The notes under the pieces are model-generated. The model saw only the letters and a program-made list of their open reading frames with translations. It did no database searches and was not told where the DNA came from. A stretch of DNA of 64,000 nt, from assembly GCF_009371885.1 (NCBI RefSeq), contig NZ_QLZA01000001.1, positions 62,001 through 126,000 of the forward strand. Direction: 5' to 3'. Both the position numbers and the translations under genes were made by a program. Positions 49,914 to 58,993 of the stretch are shown one piece after another (position 1 is the stretch's first letter; the number at the start of each line of letters is the position of its first letter). The DNA comes from Bifidobacterium tibiigranuli (lineage in GTDB: Bacteria; Actinomycetota; Actinomycetes; Actinomycetales; Bifidobacteriaceae).

Positions 49914-50759
49914 TTATGAGAGATGTTTCGTGGATATCACAGCCCGAATCCTGTCGCGATTCGCTTCGCCGCGTTTGCCGAAATACTGTGCGGTCAGTGC
50001 ATAGAGGCAATCGTTGATTGCTAACTGCGAGGTAAAGGATTCCAAAGCTTCCAAATGTGTTTTTGAATCTTTCGAAATCGAATAAAAGACCACGTCGCCG
50101 TATTCAGTCAGGGGTGAATCGGCGAAGCTGGTGATGACGATAATTGGAACACCGTTGTTGCGTAAAGATTCGGCAAGCACCAGCGTATCGGTATCATTCC
50201 CTGTGTGCGATATGACGATGGCGCAATCTTGTTTGTCCATCAGCGCGGTTTGCATAAGAGCCATGTGATATTCGATGTCATGAATCACGGTGATGGGCAT
50301 TCGCATGAATTTGTGGTAAGCGTCTAAGGCGACGATATTCGAGCCGCCCAACCCGTAGAATCCGAGTTTGCGCGCATGCACAATGTAGTCGCGTGCCTGA
50401 ACCAGATCCTGTTCGTTAATCAGAGCGAAGGTTCCTGTCAGGGTTTCGATGTTAGCCGTGAGCGTTTTTCGCGCTACCGTTTTGGGCGAGTCCGCGATGT
50501 CGATATCTTCCACTGATTCGGTTTGCGTGTTGATTTCGCTGGCGAGAGCCCAGCGCAGCTGGGAGAAAGTGGAGTAGCCCAGCGTCCGAGCGAAGCGCGA
50601 AAGCGTAGCAGTGGAAACGCCGCATTCCTCGGAAATGTCGGTTATGGTCTTCGATGCGGCGTTGGTGCTGTTGTTGATGATGTAGTCGGCGACTTTGCGA
50701 CTGCTTGCGCCTAACCGCTGATAGCGAGCCTTGATTCGCTCGATGATGCTCAAATCCAT
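49914..50759 (-). CDS. RpiR/MurR-family transcriptional regulator
   Basis: 281 aa from ATG 50759 (MDLSIIERIKARYQ); the longer frame upstream overlaps the promoter region. HTH_6 domain at residues ~1-75 (SSRKVADYIINNSTNAASKT, CGVSTATLSRFARTLGYSTF), SIS sugar-phosphate-binding domain ~125-260 (FYGLGGSNIVALDAYHKF, AIVISHTGNDTDTLV, PIIVITSFADSPL). Divergent from the ascorbate PTS operon, so it probably controls that operon in response to a phosphorylated intermediate. Confidence 0.9.
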   Translation of the reverse strand: MDLSIIERIKARYQRLGASSRKVADYIINNSTNAASKTITDISEECGVSTATLSRFARTLGYSTFSQLRWALASEINTQTESVEDIDIADSPKTVARKTLTANIETLTGTFALINEQDLVQARDYIVHARKLGFYGLGGSNIVALDAYHKFMRMPITVIHDIEYHMALMQTALMDKQDCAIVISHTGNDTDTLVLAESLRNNGVPIIVITSFADSPLTEYGDVVFYSISKDSKTHLEALESFTSQLAINDCLYALTAQYFGKRGEANRDRIRAVISTKHLS

Positions 50760-50867
50760 GCGTCTGCCCCCTAATGCTGCCGTAGTATCCCATCCTAAAG
50801 GAAGAACCAGTATTTTTGCATGTGATTCGCGCGCTCGCGTGCGGATTCGCGCCGCTACTGCACAGAG

Positions 50868-50918
50868 TTGCCTTATTTCTTGCAGTGATGTAAAATACAA
50901 TCATAAAAATTAAATGAT
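50868..50918 (+). promoter_or_regulatory. Promoter and candidate RpiR operator of the ascorbate PTS operon
   Basis: TTGCCT (50868-50873), 17-bp spacer and TAAAAT (50891-50896) make a good sigma70 promoter. An inverted repeat ATCAT-N9-ATGAT at 50900-50918 covers the expected transcription start and is well placed as an operator. AAGGAGG precedes ATG 50954. Confidence 0.65.
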
Positions 50919-50953
50919 CGCTGACGATTATTTACTTCAAGGAGGATGAACTC

Positions 50954-51412
50954 ATGGCTGATGATCCTATGGTGAAGGCGCGTCATGTGCAGCTGCAAAT
51001 CCATGCTGATGATTGGCAGGACGCACTCGCACAGACAGCTAAGCCTTTGCTTGACGATAGAAGCATTGAATCCCAGTATGTGGCTGATATGATCCAGGCG
51101 GTTCATGAGCTTGGGCCGTATATCGTGCTGGCTCCCGGATTTGCCTTAGGACATGCGCGCCCGAGTGATGCGGTGCACCGCCCGTGTCTGGCTATTGCAA
51201 CTCTCGACGAGCCCGTCGAATTCGGCAGCGAGCAGAACGATCCAGTTGATATCGTCATCGTCGTGGCTTCTACGAGCAACGACGCCCATCTTGCGATGTT
51301 GCAAAAAGTAGTCACGTTCCTCAATGAAAAGAACGGTTTTGGCATGCTACGCGAAGCCCGCACCAGTGATGATGCCCAGGCCATCGTGAGCACTATGAAT
51401 AAAGGAGAATAA
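50954..51412 (+). CDS. ulaC: PTS EIIA component (ascorbate/mannitol-fructose type)
   Basis: 152 aa; AAGGAGG ribosome binding site. Phosphorylatable His67 lies in PGFALGHARPSDAV, the conserved PTS_EIIA_2 active site. It takes phosphate from HPr and passes it to the EIIB encoded two genes on. Neighbours (EIIC, EIIB, UlaG) point to ascorbate rather than mannitol or fructose. Confidence 0.85.
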   Translation: MADDPMVKARHVQLQIHADDWQDALAQTAKPLLDDRSIESQYVADMIQAVHELGPYIVLAPGFALGHARPSDAVHRPCLAIATLDEPVEFGSEQNDPVDIVIVVASTSNDAHLAMLQKVVTFLNEKNGFGMLREARTSDDAQAIVSTMNKGE

Positions 51413-51413
51413 C

Positions 51414-52736
51414 ATGAAGATATTCGATTTTATCGTATATCAGTTTCTGAGCAATCAGACCATATTCCTCGGCCTGATCGCTTTGGTCGGCTTACTGTTG
51501 CAAAAAAAGAAGTTTCCTCAAATCGTTGATGGAGTCGTGAAAACGATCATCGGTCTGACCGTACTTTCGGCCGGTGCAGGCATCCTGATGAATTCGCTGT
51601 CGCCAGTGGTCAAATCGTTGAATGATACCCTCAACGTCGAAGGTGTTCTGCCCACCAATGATGCAGTGTTCGGCGTCGTGCTCAAATTTCAGGATGCAGC
51701 GAAGAACACTGTGATTATATTCCTGCTGGCGTTCTTCCTGCATCTGCTGCTGGTGCGAATCACTCCGGGCAAGGATTTCAAGAACGTGTATCTGACGGCG
51801 CATCTTGCGCTTTATCATTCCGCGTTCATGGCGGTGACACTGCCCGTCGTTTTGCAGACCTCGAATCCGGCCGCAATCATAGTGGTGGGAACAGTGCTGA
51901 ATGCCTTGTACTACACCTATTCGCCTGCCATCACGCGTAGACTCGCACGTCCTTGGACCCACGACGTATCGACGCTGGGATTCATGGATCAGGTGGGTTC
52001 CATAGTTGCGCATTTCGTCGGCAAGTGGTGCGGCAGCTCGGATCCCGAGCAGGATGCCGACAAAATGAAACTGCCCAAGTGGGCTTCGATGTTCCGTGAC
52101 AATACAGTGGTCATGTTCTTCCTTATGCCGATTATCTTCGTAGGAATTGGGCTTGCTGTTGGTCGTCAGGGCATCGAGGTTCTATCGGGTACAGGAAGCA
52201 ACGACACTAATTGGATCTTGTGGCTCGTGCTTCAGGGATTCGCCTTCACCGCAGGCATTGTCATCTTGCTGCAGGGAGTGCGCATGTTTGTCGGCTCGAT
52301 CGTCCCCGCTTTCAAAGGCATATCCGATAAGTTCCTTCCCGGAGCTGTCCCAGCACTTGATGCGCCCACTTTCTTTCCTTATTCGCCGATGGGTGGTATG
52401 TTCGGTTTCCTTGGCTCCACGGTCGCTTGCATCCTTGTGACGATAGGCACTATCGTGTTCCGCTCGCCGGTGATTGTGTTCCCCAGCCCAATCATCATGT
52501 ACTTCGACGGCAACGTCATGGGAGTCTTCGGCAACAAGGCTGGCGGATGGCGAGGTGCCATCGCCGCAGGCTTCGTGACTGGTGCGCTTTCCTCGGTTGC
52601 AGTCATCGCGCTGTATCCGTTGACAGGCGCAGTGTACGGGTCGGGACTTACTTGGTCCAACATCGACTATGCCTTGGTTTGGACGCCAATCATGTATCTG
52701 CTCAAGCTCGTCAGAGGCCTGTTCATGGGCTTCTGA
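51414..52736 (+). CDS. ulaA: PTS EIIC component, L-ascorbate specific (UlaA/SgaT family)
   Basis: 440 aa, about 10-11 membrane helices. Family features: FLSNQTIFLGLIALVGLLLQ, KTIIGLTVLSAGAGILMNSL, and SPMGGMFGFLGSTVACI. Starts 2 bp after EIIA. It forms the translocation channel that phosphorylates ascorbate to ascorbate-6-phosphate on entry. Confidence 0.9.
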   Translation: MKIFDFIVYQFLSNQTIFLGLIALVGLLLQKKKFPQIVDGVVKTIIGLTVLSAGAGILMNSLSPVVKSLNDTLNVEGVLPTNDAVFGVVLKFQDAAKNTVIIFLLAFFLHLLLVRITPGKDFKNVYLTAHLALYHSAFMAVTLPVVLQTSNPAAIIVVGTVLNALYYTYSPAITRRLARPWTHDVSTLGFMDQVGSIVAHFVGKWCGSSDPEQDADKMKLPKWASMFRDNTVVMFFLMPIIFVGIGLAVGRQGIEVLSGTGSNDTNWILWLVLQGFAFTAGIVILLQGVRMFVGSIVPAFKGISDKFLPGAVPALDAPTFFPYSPMGGMFGFLGSTVACILVTIGTIVFRSPVIVFPSPIIMYFDGNVMGVFGNKAGGWRGAIAAGFVTGALSSVAVIALYPLTGAVYGSGLTWSNIDYALVWTPIMYLLKLVRGLFMGF

Positions 52737-52793
52737 TCAAGGATGTAACCATACATATCAACCAATACAACAACTCACTCAAGGAGAATCATC

Positions 52794-53078
52794 ATGAAGA
52801 TCGTATGCGTTTGCGGTTTCGGCGTCGGATCGAGCGTTATCGCGAAAATGAACATCGAAAGCATCCTTGCCGATGAAGGCAGAGATGATATTTCAGTCGA
52901 TACCGTCGACCTAGGCAGTATCCAGGGTGCCCCAGCCGATATTTACATCACCACCACAGAGTTGGCTGATCAATTCCCGGATGACTGTAAAGAAAAGACC
53001 ATTGTGCTGACCAATTTTGTTGACCGGGACGATATCAAAAAGCATCTCGATGCGCGTATTGAGACGCTTGGAGAGTAA
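52794..53078 (+). CDS. ulaB: PTS EIIB component, ascorbate type
   Basis: 94 aa; AAGGAG before the ATG. A phosphocysteine loop (KIVCVCGFGVGSSVI, Cys7) at the N-terminus is typical of PTS_IIB lactose/ascorbate type, with the end VLTNFVDRDDIKKHL. Transfers phosphate from EIIA to ascorbate. Confidence 0.9.
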   Translation: MKIVCVCGFGVGSSVIAKMNIESILADEGRDDISVDTVDLGSIQGAPADIYITTTELADQFPDDCKEKTIVLTNFVDRDDIKKHLDARIETLGE

Positions 53079-53128
53079 GTAAACGACCGCTTTTACGCCT
53101 AAGGCAGTATATGGAAGAAGGTAATAGC

Positions 53129-54205
53129 ATGCCAGCACGCAATATCAGCGAGGTCACTCGGGAAACGTGGATGAATGAGGCGTTCCCAGACTGGGGAACT
53201 TGGCTTAACGAAGAGATAGATGGTACCGAGGTGCCGCATGGCAAATTCACCATGTGGTGGCTTGGAAACATGGGCGTGTGGATTAAGACCGACCGTCAGA
53301 CAAATATCGCCGTTGACTTGTGGTGCGGCACTGGCAAAACCACGCATAACAAGCCGGATATGTCTGCGCGGCACCAGTGGTCGCGGCTGACTGGCGGCCG
53401 GAAAATCCAGCCCAATCTGCGCACCACGCCCATGGTAATCGATCCCTTCGCGATTCGGACTCTGGACGCTTTACTGGTCACTCACTTCCATCATGACCAT
53501 ATTGATATGAATGTTGCGGCCGCCATCGTTCACAATGTCGAAAGGCCCATCCCGCTTATCGGGCCTCAGTGCGTGGTTGATCAATGGTTGGCGTGGGGCG
53601 TTCCTGCCGAACGATGCCAAGTAGTGCATCCGGGTGATGAAGTTCGAATCAAGGATGTGACGATTCATGTCGTTGAATCCTTCGACCGAACCGTGCTTAT
53701 CACTGATCCAGTCAAGGTTGAGACAAATTCGGGGTCGACAGACATACCCGATATGGATGAACGTGCCGTCAACTACGTCATCGAGACAACCGCTGGAACT
53801 ATCTACCATGCGGGCGATTCACACTATTGTACGTATTACGCGGAGCATGGCGCAAGTTTCGACATTGATGTGGCGCTCCTCGCCTATGGTGAGAACCCAG
53901 TATCGGTGCAGGACAAGATGACGTCAGTTGACGTGCTGCGTGCCAGCGAGGCGTTGAACACCAACGTGGTGATACCGCTGCATTGGGATGTGTGGAGCAA
54001 TATGCTTGCTGATCCGCACGAGGTCGAAACGCTATGGAAGATGCGACGCGAGCGATTCGGTTACCGCTTCCATCCGCTGTGCTGGCTTCCGGGCGGGCGT
54101 TTCGTCTACCCGGATGACCGGAACAAGTTGGAGTACTACCACGATCGCGGCTTTGACGATAGGTATACGCATCCCATTGATTTGCCTTATACATCCTTCC
54201 TGTAA
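53129..54205 (+). CDS. ulaG: L-ascorbate-6-phosphate lactonase
   Basis: 358 aa from ATG 53129 (AGAAGG 8 nt upstream); ATG 53111 is 6 codons earlier. It aligns by eye with E. coli UlaG along its length: ETWMNEAFPDWGTWLNEEI, MWWLGNMGVWIKT, DLWCGTGKTTHNKP, metal motif THFHHDHID, IYHAGDSHYCTYYAEHG, VVIPLHWDVWSN, and C-terminal LPYTSFL. Hydrolyses ascorbate-6-P to 3-keto-L-gulonate-6-P in the cytoplasm. Confidence 0.95.
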   Translation: MPARNISEVTRETWMNEAFPDWGTWLNEEIDGTEVPHGKFTMWWLGNMGVWIKTDRQTNIAVDLWCGTGKTTHNKPDMSARHQWSRLTGGRKIQPNLRTTPMVIDPFAIRTLDALLVTHFHHDHIDMNVAAAIVHNVERPIPLIGPQCVVDQWLAWGVPAERCQVVHPGDEVRIKDVTIHVVESFDRTVLITDPVKVETNSGSTDIPDMDERAVNYVIETTAGTIYHAGDSHYCTYYAEHGASFDIDVALLAYGENPVSVQDKMTSVDVLRASEALNTNVVIPLHWDVWSNMLADPHEVETLWKMRRERFGYRFHPLCWLPGGRFVYPDDRNKLEYYHDRGFDDRYTHPIDLPYTSFL

Positions 54206-54238
54206 GGCGATTAAGGCGTGGGCACTGGCGCGAAAGGT

Positions 54239-54272
54239 CATGCATGGATATCCAATGGAATATCCATGCATG
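54239..54272. terminator. 13-bp inverted repeat between ulaG and the dehydrogenase gene
   Basis: CATGCATGGATAT (54239-54251) pairs perfectly with ATATCCATGCATG (54260-54272), loop 8 nt. Without a U-run it could be an mRNA-stabilising or attenuating hairpin, or an operator for separate control of the downstream gene. Confidence 0.5.
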
Positions 54273-54311
54273 GAGACTGTGACATGTAAAGACGTGATAT
54301 AAGGAGCACAT

Positions 54312-55187
54312 ATGGATATTGGAATGATAGGACTTGGACGCATGGGCGGGCACATGGCTCAGCGGCTTCGCGAAAGAGGCCATACGGTTGTTGGCTACGA
54401 TAGTTCACCGCAGTCATCTCGCGATGTTGACAGCATGGAAGCTCTCGTCAAAGCATTGTCTTCGCCACGCGTGGTGTGGGTGATGGTTCCGGCAGGTGAG
54501 CCGACTGATTCGGTAATCGAGACTCTGGCACAGTTGCTCGATACCGAAGATCTCGTCGTCGATGGCGGAAACACACGCTATGCCGACGATACCCGTCACG
54601 CGCGGTATCTTGACCAGCGCGGCATCCATTTTATGGATTGCGGGGTATCGGGCGGAGTATGGGGCGCCGAGCGCGGTTATGCCGTGATGGCGGGAGGCTC
54701 GCTTGAGGATTTCGAAAGAGTGAAGCCCGTGCTTGATACGCTGAAGCCGAGCGGTCCCGACGGTCTTGTGCTTGCCGGCGGCGTTGGCGCCGGACATTAT
54801 GCGAAGATGGTGCACAACGGCATCGAATATGGCATGATGCAGGCTCTAGGCGAAGGATTCGCCACTATGGCGAAAAGTCCCTGCATCACCAACCCGGCAG
54901 CCGTGATGACATCGTGGAGGTCCGGTTCGGTCGTATCCTCGTGGCTGCTTGATTTGCTCGCCAACGCTTTCGAAGACAATCCGACGCTCAGCGACATGCC
55001 TCCGGTCGCCAACGAATCCGGAGAGGCAAAGTGGATGGTTGAATCCGCTTTGGAACTCGGCGTGCCTACGCCGGTCACGGCAGCAGCCCTGCATGTGCGG
55101 CAAATGTCTCGCGGGGGCGCCGACGATATTCTGCGCGCGATTTCCACTATGCGCGCGCAGTTTGGAGGTCATGTCACCAAGGCCTAA
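54312..55187 (+). CDS. 6-phosphogluconate dehydrogenase-like protein (short, GntZ/YqeC type)
   Basis: 291 aa; AAGGAG before the ATG. Rossmann motif DIGMIGLGRMGGHMAQRL, substrate loop DCGVSGGVWGAERGYAVMAG, catalytic GAGHYAKMVHNGIEYGMMQA (Lys and Asn) and NESGEAKWMVE. It is the ~300-aa form, often NAD-dependent, that decarboxylates 6-phosphogluconate to ribulose-5-P. Following ulaG in the same direction, it may act on an ascorbate-pathway intermediate; UlaD, UlaE and UlaF are not in the window. Confidence 0.85.
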   Translation: MDIGMIGLGRMGGHMAQRLRERGHTVVGYDSSPQSSRDVDSMEALVKALSSPRVVWVMVPAGEPTDSVIETLAQLLDTEDLVVDGGNTRYADDTRHARYLDQRGIHFMDCGVSGGVWGAERGYAVMAGGSLEDFERVKPVLDTLKPSGPDGLVLAGGVGAGHYAKMVHNGIEYGMMQALGEGFATMAKSPCITNPAAVMTSWRSGSVVSSWLLDLLANAFEDNPTLSDMPPVANESGEAKWMVESALELGVPTPVTAAALHVRQMSRGGADDILRAISTMRAQFGGHVTKA

Positions 55188-55224
55188 AGCGCTGCGAATA
55201 TTAAAGGCAAAATAGCTGCGGCAC

Positions 55225-55275
55225 GGCCCGGTATCCGCGAATCATATAATCTATGTATTCTGCGAATACCGGGCC
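55225..55275. terminator. Terminator-like inverted repeat after the ascorbate operon
   Basis: GGCCCGGTAT (55225-55234) pairs perfectly with ATACCGGGCC (55266-55275), with inner partial pairing of CCGCGAA and TTCTGCG. Closes the operon; no clear U-run. Confidence 0.6.
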
Positions 55276-55407
55276 ATGCTTATGCCAGGGAGCAACTGAA
55301 CGAGCGCAGGTTGTGTGCCTTCTGAAGACTTAGGCATATGGGCATATAGCATGGGGTGAGCAATCAGTACGGCAGCACAGGCAAAGCACACACAGCAAAG
55401 GAACGTC

Positions 55408-55974
55408 ATGGCTCGACAATGGACGAATATCACACGCGACGAGGAATCCGGCCTGCCGACCATGCTTGTGCAGGCGATTGCCGCCGCAGGGGTTTTGTGC
55501 GTGGGCGAGATCATCTGCGCGCCGATGTTTGCAGGCATGGCGCAGAACCGGTTCGCGCTCGCTCCTTGGGCGGCGGTGGCATGTCTGCTGGCGGTGGCGT
55601 TCACCTACACCGTGGGTTTCGCGCTGCTGTGGTGCGTCGAGTCGCTGGGCAATAGGCTGCGGCCTTCCCTGATGCCGGTCGCCTATGGCGTCGCCGGGCT
55701 GCTCGGCTTCACGATTTGGGGATGCGCGGTGTTCACGGCGTTCATCAACTCGATGCTCACGCCGCTGGGACTTGCTGAGCTGAGTAATAGCCAGGTAATC
55801 CTCATCGGCGTAAACTGCGCCGCATTGGGATTCGCCGCCTTTTTCCTCGGCTCGATTGCGCCCAGAATGTTGTCCCGCCGCAAGGGCGCGGTCATTGCCA
55901 TCGGCGTGTTGACGCTGGTGCTTACAATATTCGGAGCTTTCGCCCTCGCCAAAGTGTACGGGGCGCTGTACTGA
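55408..55974 (+). CDS. Multi-spanning membrane protein of unknown function
   Basis: 188 aa. About five hydrophobic helices: AIAAAGVLCVGEIICAPMFA, WAAVACLLAVAFTYTVGFAL, PVAYGVAGLLGFTIWGCAVF, a fourth in VILIGVNCAALGFAAFFLGS and a fifth at GAVIAIGVLTLVLTIFGAFA. A short charged N-terminus. No family recognised. It has its own upstream gap and is probably monocistronic. Confidence 0.75.
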   Translation: MARQWTNITRDEESGLPTMLVQAIAAAGVLCVGEIICAPMFAGMAQNRFALAPWAAVACLLAVAFTYTVGFALLWCVESLGNRLRPSLMPVAYGVAGLLGFTIWGCAVFTAFINSMLTPLGLAELSNSQVILIGVNCAALGFAAFFLGSIAPRMLSRRKGAVIAIGVLTLVLTIFGAFALAKVYGALY

Positions 55975-56256
55975 GCACAATACTTTGGCGATTATGTCAA
56001 GGCGGCATCGCGCATTTGAATAACACTGTAGCAAGAATTGCGGAAGCTACGTAGTGCCAGTGCGCTGACGGCTTGAGCGGCGTGGCGCGGCTACAGTGTG
56101 CCTATATAATGCCATCCGTGGGTTTATGACGCACGCCTCTGTCCGAAACAGATGCGACATATGCAGCCGCACACAAACCGGTGCGAGTAAAAGTCTCGCA
56201 CGCACAACAGGCACAGCAAGTCGAATGCGCAGACGTAAATAGAGAATGGTCGTGAT

Positions 56257-57726
56257 ATGTTCAGTGTCCTTGAGATGTTCACCGTCGGCGTCGGGCCGAG
56301 CTCGTCGCACACGGTAGGGCCGATGTGCGCAGCCAACGCCTTCGTCTCTTCGCTGCGCAAGTCCGGCGTGCTGGGCCAGGTGGTTCGGGTGCGCGCGGTG
56401 TTGTATGGCTCGTTGTCGATGACCGGTATGGGCCACGGCACCGACCGCGCGGTGGTCGCCGGCTTGGAAGGCAACATGCCGGAGGATGTCGATATCGAGC
56501 ACCTTTTGAATATTCGGCAGGAGTGCGAGCAGCGGGGGACGCTCACTCTGGGAGGCGAGCAGGAGATTGCGTTCGATTACGCGCATGATGTCGTCTTCGA
56601 GATGTGGCAGCGGCTCGCGGCACATCCCAATGGCATGCGCTTTCAGGTATTTGATGCCGTCGGCGACGTGCTCGACGAGCAGGTGTGGTACTCCATCGGC
56701 GGCGGGTTCATCCGGCGCGGCGACAAAGACGACCCGATGATCGGCATCCACGAGCGGCCGGCGAAAGGCATGACCTTCGCGGAGCAGGAAACCGGCGGAC
56801 AGGTGGATTTCGGCCCCGAGGTGCCCTATCACTTCTCGTCCTGCGGCGAGCTTATGGCCCTATGCGAGCGCACGGGTCTGCGTGTGAGCGAAATCGTCTG
56901 GGCCAATGAGACCGCGATGCGCCCGGCCGATGAGGTGCGCGAGCGGCTGCTGCACATCTGGCATATGATGCACGGCTGTATTCTCGCGGGGTGCACCAGC
57001 ACCGAGGAGATTCTGGCTAGTGGCCTTGAAGTCCGCCGTCGCGCGCCGCGCATGTACCAGCGGCTCTCTCCGGGCAGCGATGCGTTGCGGCGCGATCACC
57101 ACCGTGGCGAGGCGGCGCTGGACGCGTTGGAATCCTCGGACGCCGCATGGGTGAACCTGTTCGCGCTGGCGGTCAGCGAGGAGAACGCTGGGGGAGGGCG
57201 CATCGTCACCGCGCCAACGAATGGTGCGGCCGGTATCATCCCGGCGGTGCTGCAATACTATTGGAGCTTCGTCGACGGCGCGGATGAGGACGGCGTGGTG
57301 CGCTTCCTGCTTACGGCCGGGGCCATCGGCTACCTGTTCAAGCGCAACGGTTCGATTTCCGGAGCCGAAGTCGGCTGCCAGGGCGAGGTCGGGTCGGCCT
57401 GCTCGATGGCGGCCGGCGGACTGTGCGAAGTGATGGGCGGCACGCCGCGGCAGATCGAGAACGCGGCGGAAATCGGCATCGAGCATCATTTGGGCCTCAC
57501 CTGCGATCCGGTGGGCGGCTTGGTGCAGATTCCGTGCATCGAGCGCAATGCGATGGCGGCGAACACGGCGATCAACGCGGTGCGCATGGCGATGTTCGGC
57601 GACGGCTCGCATCTGGTCAGTCTCGATCAGGCGATCAAGACGATGATGGACACCGGCGCGGACATGATGTCGAAATACAAGGAGACCTCCAAGGGCGGTC
57701 TCGCGGTCAACGTCGTGGAATGCTAA
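56257..57726 (+). CDS. sdaA: L-serine ammonia-lyase (iron-sulfur dependent)
   Basis: 489 aa. SDH beta-type domain first ([20 protein letters not shown]), alpha-type domain from ~residue 190 with [19 protein letters not shown], the [20 protein letters not shown] cluster-ligand region and [20 protein letters not shown]. All expected Cys are present. Converts L-serine to pyruvate and ammonia. The 282-bp gap upstream (55975-56256) shows no gene. Confidence 0.95.
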   Translation: MFSVLEMFTVGVGPSSSHTVGPMCAANAFVSSLRKSGVLGQVVRVRAVLYGSLSMTGMGHGTDRAVVAGLEGNMPEDVDIEHLLNIRQECEQRGTLTLGGEQEIAFDYAHDVVFEMWQRLAAHPNGMRFQVFDAVGDVLDEQVWYSIGGGFIRRGDKDDPMIGIHERPAKGMTFAEQETGGQVDFGPEVPYHFSSCGELMALCERTGLRVSEIVWANETAMRPADEVRERLLHIWHMMHGCILAGCTSTEEILASGLEVRRRAPRMYQRLSPGSDALRRDHHRGEAALDALESSDAAWVNLFALAVSEENAGGGRIVTAPTNGAAGIIPAVLQYYWSFVDGADEDGVVRFLLTAGAIGYLFKRNGSISGAEVGCQGEVGSACSMAAGGLCEVMGGTPRQIENAAEIGIEHHLGLTCDPVGGLVQIPCIERNAMAANTAINAVRMAMFGDGSHLVSLDQAIKTMMDTGADMMSKYKETSKGGLAVNVVEC

Positions 57727-57862
57727 GTTTCGGAATTGTTTTGCAATTGATGTGCAGTTGAGTTGCAGCTAAGCCACAGCTGAGTTCCAAAATGACGCGC
57801 TGCGATATCGCTATCAACTCACAAGTGCTAGTCTGGGTCACATTGTGCGTAAGGAGGCCAAT

Positions 57863-58270
57863 ATGACAGCAAGCATGCCGCAAGTCAACGCTGAGTTCGG
57901 CGCCGCGCCGGAGATAACATTCCCCGCGCCCGAACCGCCGGCCGGCTTGAAGGTCGAAGAGGTCGTCGAAGGCAACGGTCCGATGGTCCGCCGCGGCGAC
58001 ACCGTCACGGTCAACTACCACGGCGTGGTCTGGGGCGGCGAGACGCCCTTCGATTCGAGCTTCAACCGCCATCAGCCGGCCAGCTTCGGCATCGGCGTCG
58101 GGCAGGTCATCAAGGGCTGGGATCAGACGGTGCCGGGCCACAACATCGGCTCGCGTCTCGTGGTCTCGATTCCCCCGGAATACGGCTACGGCTCGCAGGG
58201 TATGCCGCAGGCGGGCATCGGCGGCGAGGACACGCTGGTCTTCGTCATCGACATCATCTCGACCCGCTGA
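57863..58270 (+). CDS. FKBP-type peptidyl-prolyl cis-trans isomerase
   Basis: 135 aa from ATG 57863 (AAGGAGG at 6 nt); GTG 57845 is in frame but covers that site. Single FKBP domain: RRGDTVTVNYHGVVWGGETP, FDSSF, FGIGVGQVIKGWDQTVPG, VSIPPEYGYGSQG, LVFVIDII. No signal peptide, so it is cytoplasmic. Confidence 0.95.
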   Translation: MTASMPQVNAEFGAAPEITFPAPEPPAGLKVEEVVEGNGPMVRRGDTVTVNYHGVVWGGETPFDSSFNRHQPASFGIGVGQVIKGWDQTVPGHNIGSRLVVSIPPEYGYGSQGMPQAGIGGEDTLVFVIDIISTR

Positions 58271-58390
58271 GCCGGGCGGGCTTAGAGAACGACACATATA
58301 GCGCTGGCGAGGTTCGGTACGCAGACATAGTGCACCGGGCTTGGCCAGCGCAGTCATATATAACAAGGATTAAGGTCAGGAGGAGGCACT

Positions 58391-58870
58391 ATGGCCGAGG
58401 AAAAGACGATTCTGCTCACGCAGGAAGCCTACGACAAGCTCAAGCAGGAGCTCACCTATCGCGAAGGCGAATACCGCGACGAGATCACCGAGCGCATCGC
58501 GACGGCGCGCGCCGAAGGCGATCTTTCGGAGAACGGCGGCTACCAGGCCGCGCGCGAGGAGCAGGGCAAGAACGAAGGCCGCATCAACGAGCTCATCGTC
58601 AAGCTGCGCAATACCAAGATACTTGAGGCCCCCGAGGCCGGCACCGTGGGCAACGGATCCGTGGTGACGCTGGACCTGGCCGGCAACGAGATGGTCTATG
58701 TGCTGGGGTCGCGCGACATCGCCGTGGCCACCGAATACGACGTCATCAGCCCGGAATCGCCGATCGGAGCCGCCATTATCGGTGCCAAGAAGGGCGACAC
58801 CGTCAGCTACAAGACGCCGAACGGTCGCGAGATATCGGTGACGGTCAAGGATTCTCAGCCGCTATCGTGA
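58391..58870 (+). CDS. greA: Transcription elongation factor GreA
   Basis: 159 aa; AGGAGGAGG before the ATG. N-terminal coiled coil with ITERIATARAEGDLSENGGY (the acidic tip D-L-S-E-N) and C-terminal FKBP-like domain (SPESPIGAAIIGAKKGDTVS). Rescues backtracked RNA polymerase. Confidence 0.96.
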   Translation: MAEEKTILLTQEAYDKLKQELTYREGEYRDEITERIATARAEGDLSENGGYQAAREEQGKNEGRINELIVKLRNTKILEAPEAGTVGNGSVVTLDLAGNEMVYVLGSRDIAVATEYDVISPESPIGAAIIGAKKGDTVSYKTPNGREISVTVKDSQPLS

Positions 58871-58894
58871 CGCTACGAAGGCGGCGACAGCAAA

Positions 58895-58951
58895 CATTAA
58901 ACATTGTTCCCCTATGCCAGAGTGCCTGGCATAGGGGAACAATGTTTAATG
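58895..58951. terminator. 26-bp perfect inverted repeat, bidirectional terminator between greA and hemolysin III
   Basis: The arm 58895-58920 (starting CATTAAACATTG) is perfectly complementary to 58926-58951, loop AGTGC. It sits between two convergent genes. The arms have A/T-rich outer ends, giving a U-rich tract in both directions. Confidence 0.85.
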
Positions 58952-58993
58952 GCGCAAGACGCGCAAGGAGGCAGATAATAGGCTGCGCGACGC

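Noticed and set aside
49186..50010. 274-aa minus-strand frame across macA 5' region and spacer
   Set aside because: Overlaps the adaptor gene in another frame and has a basic, Cys/Arg-rich random composition.
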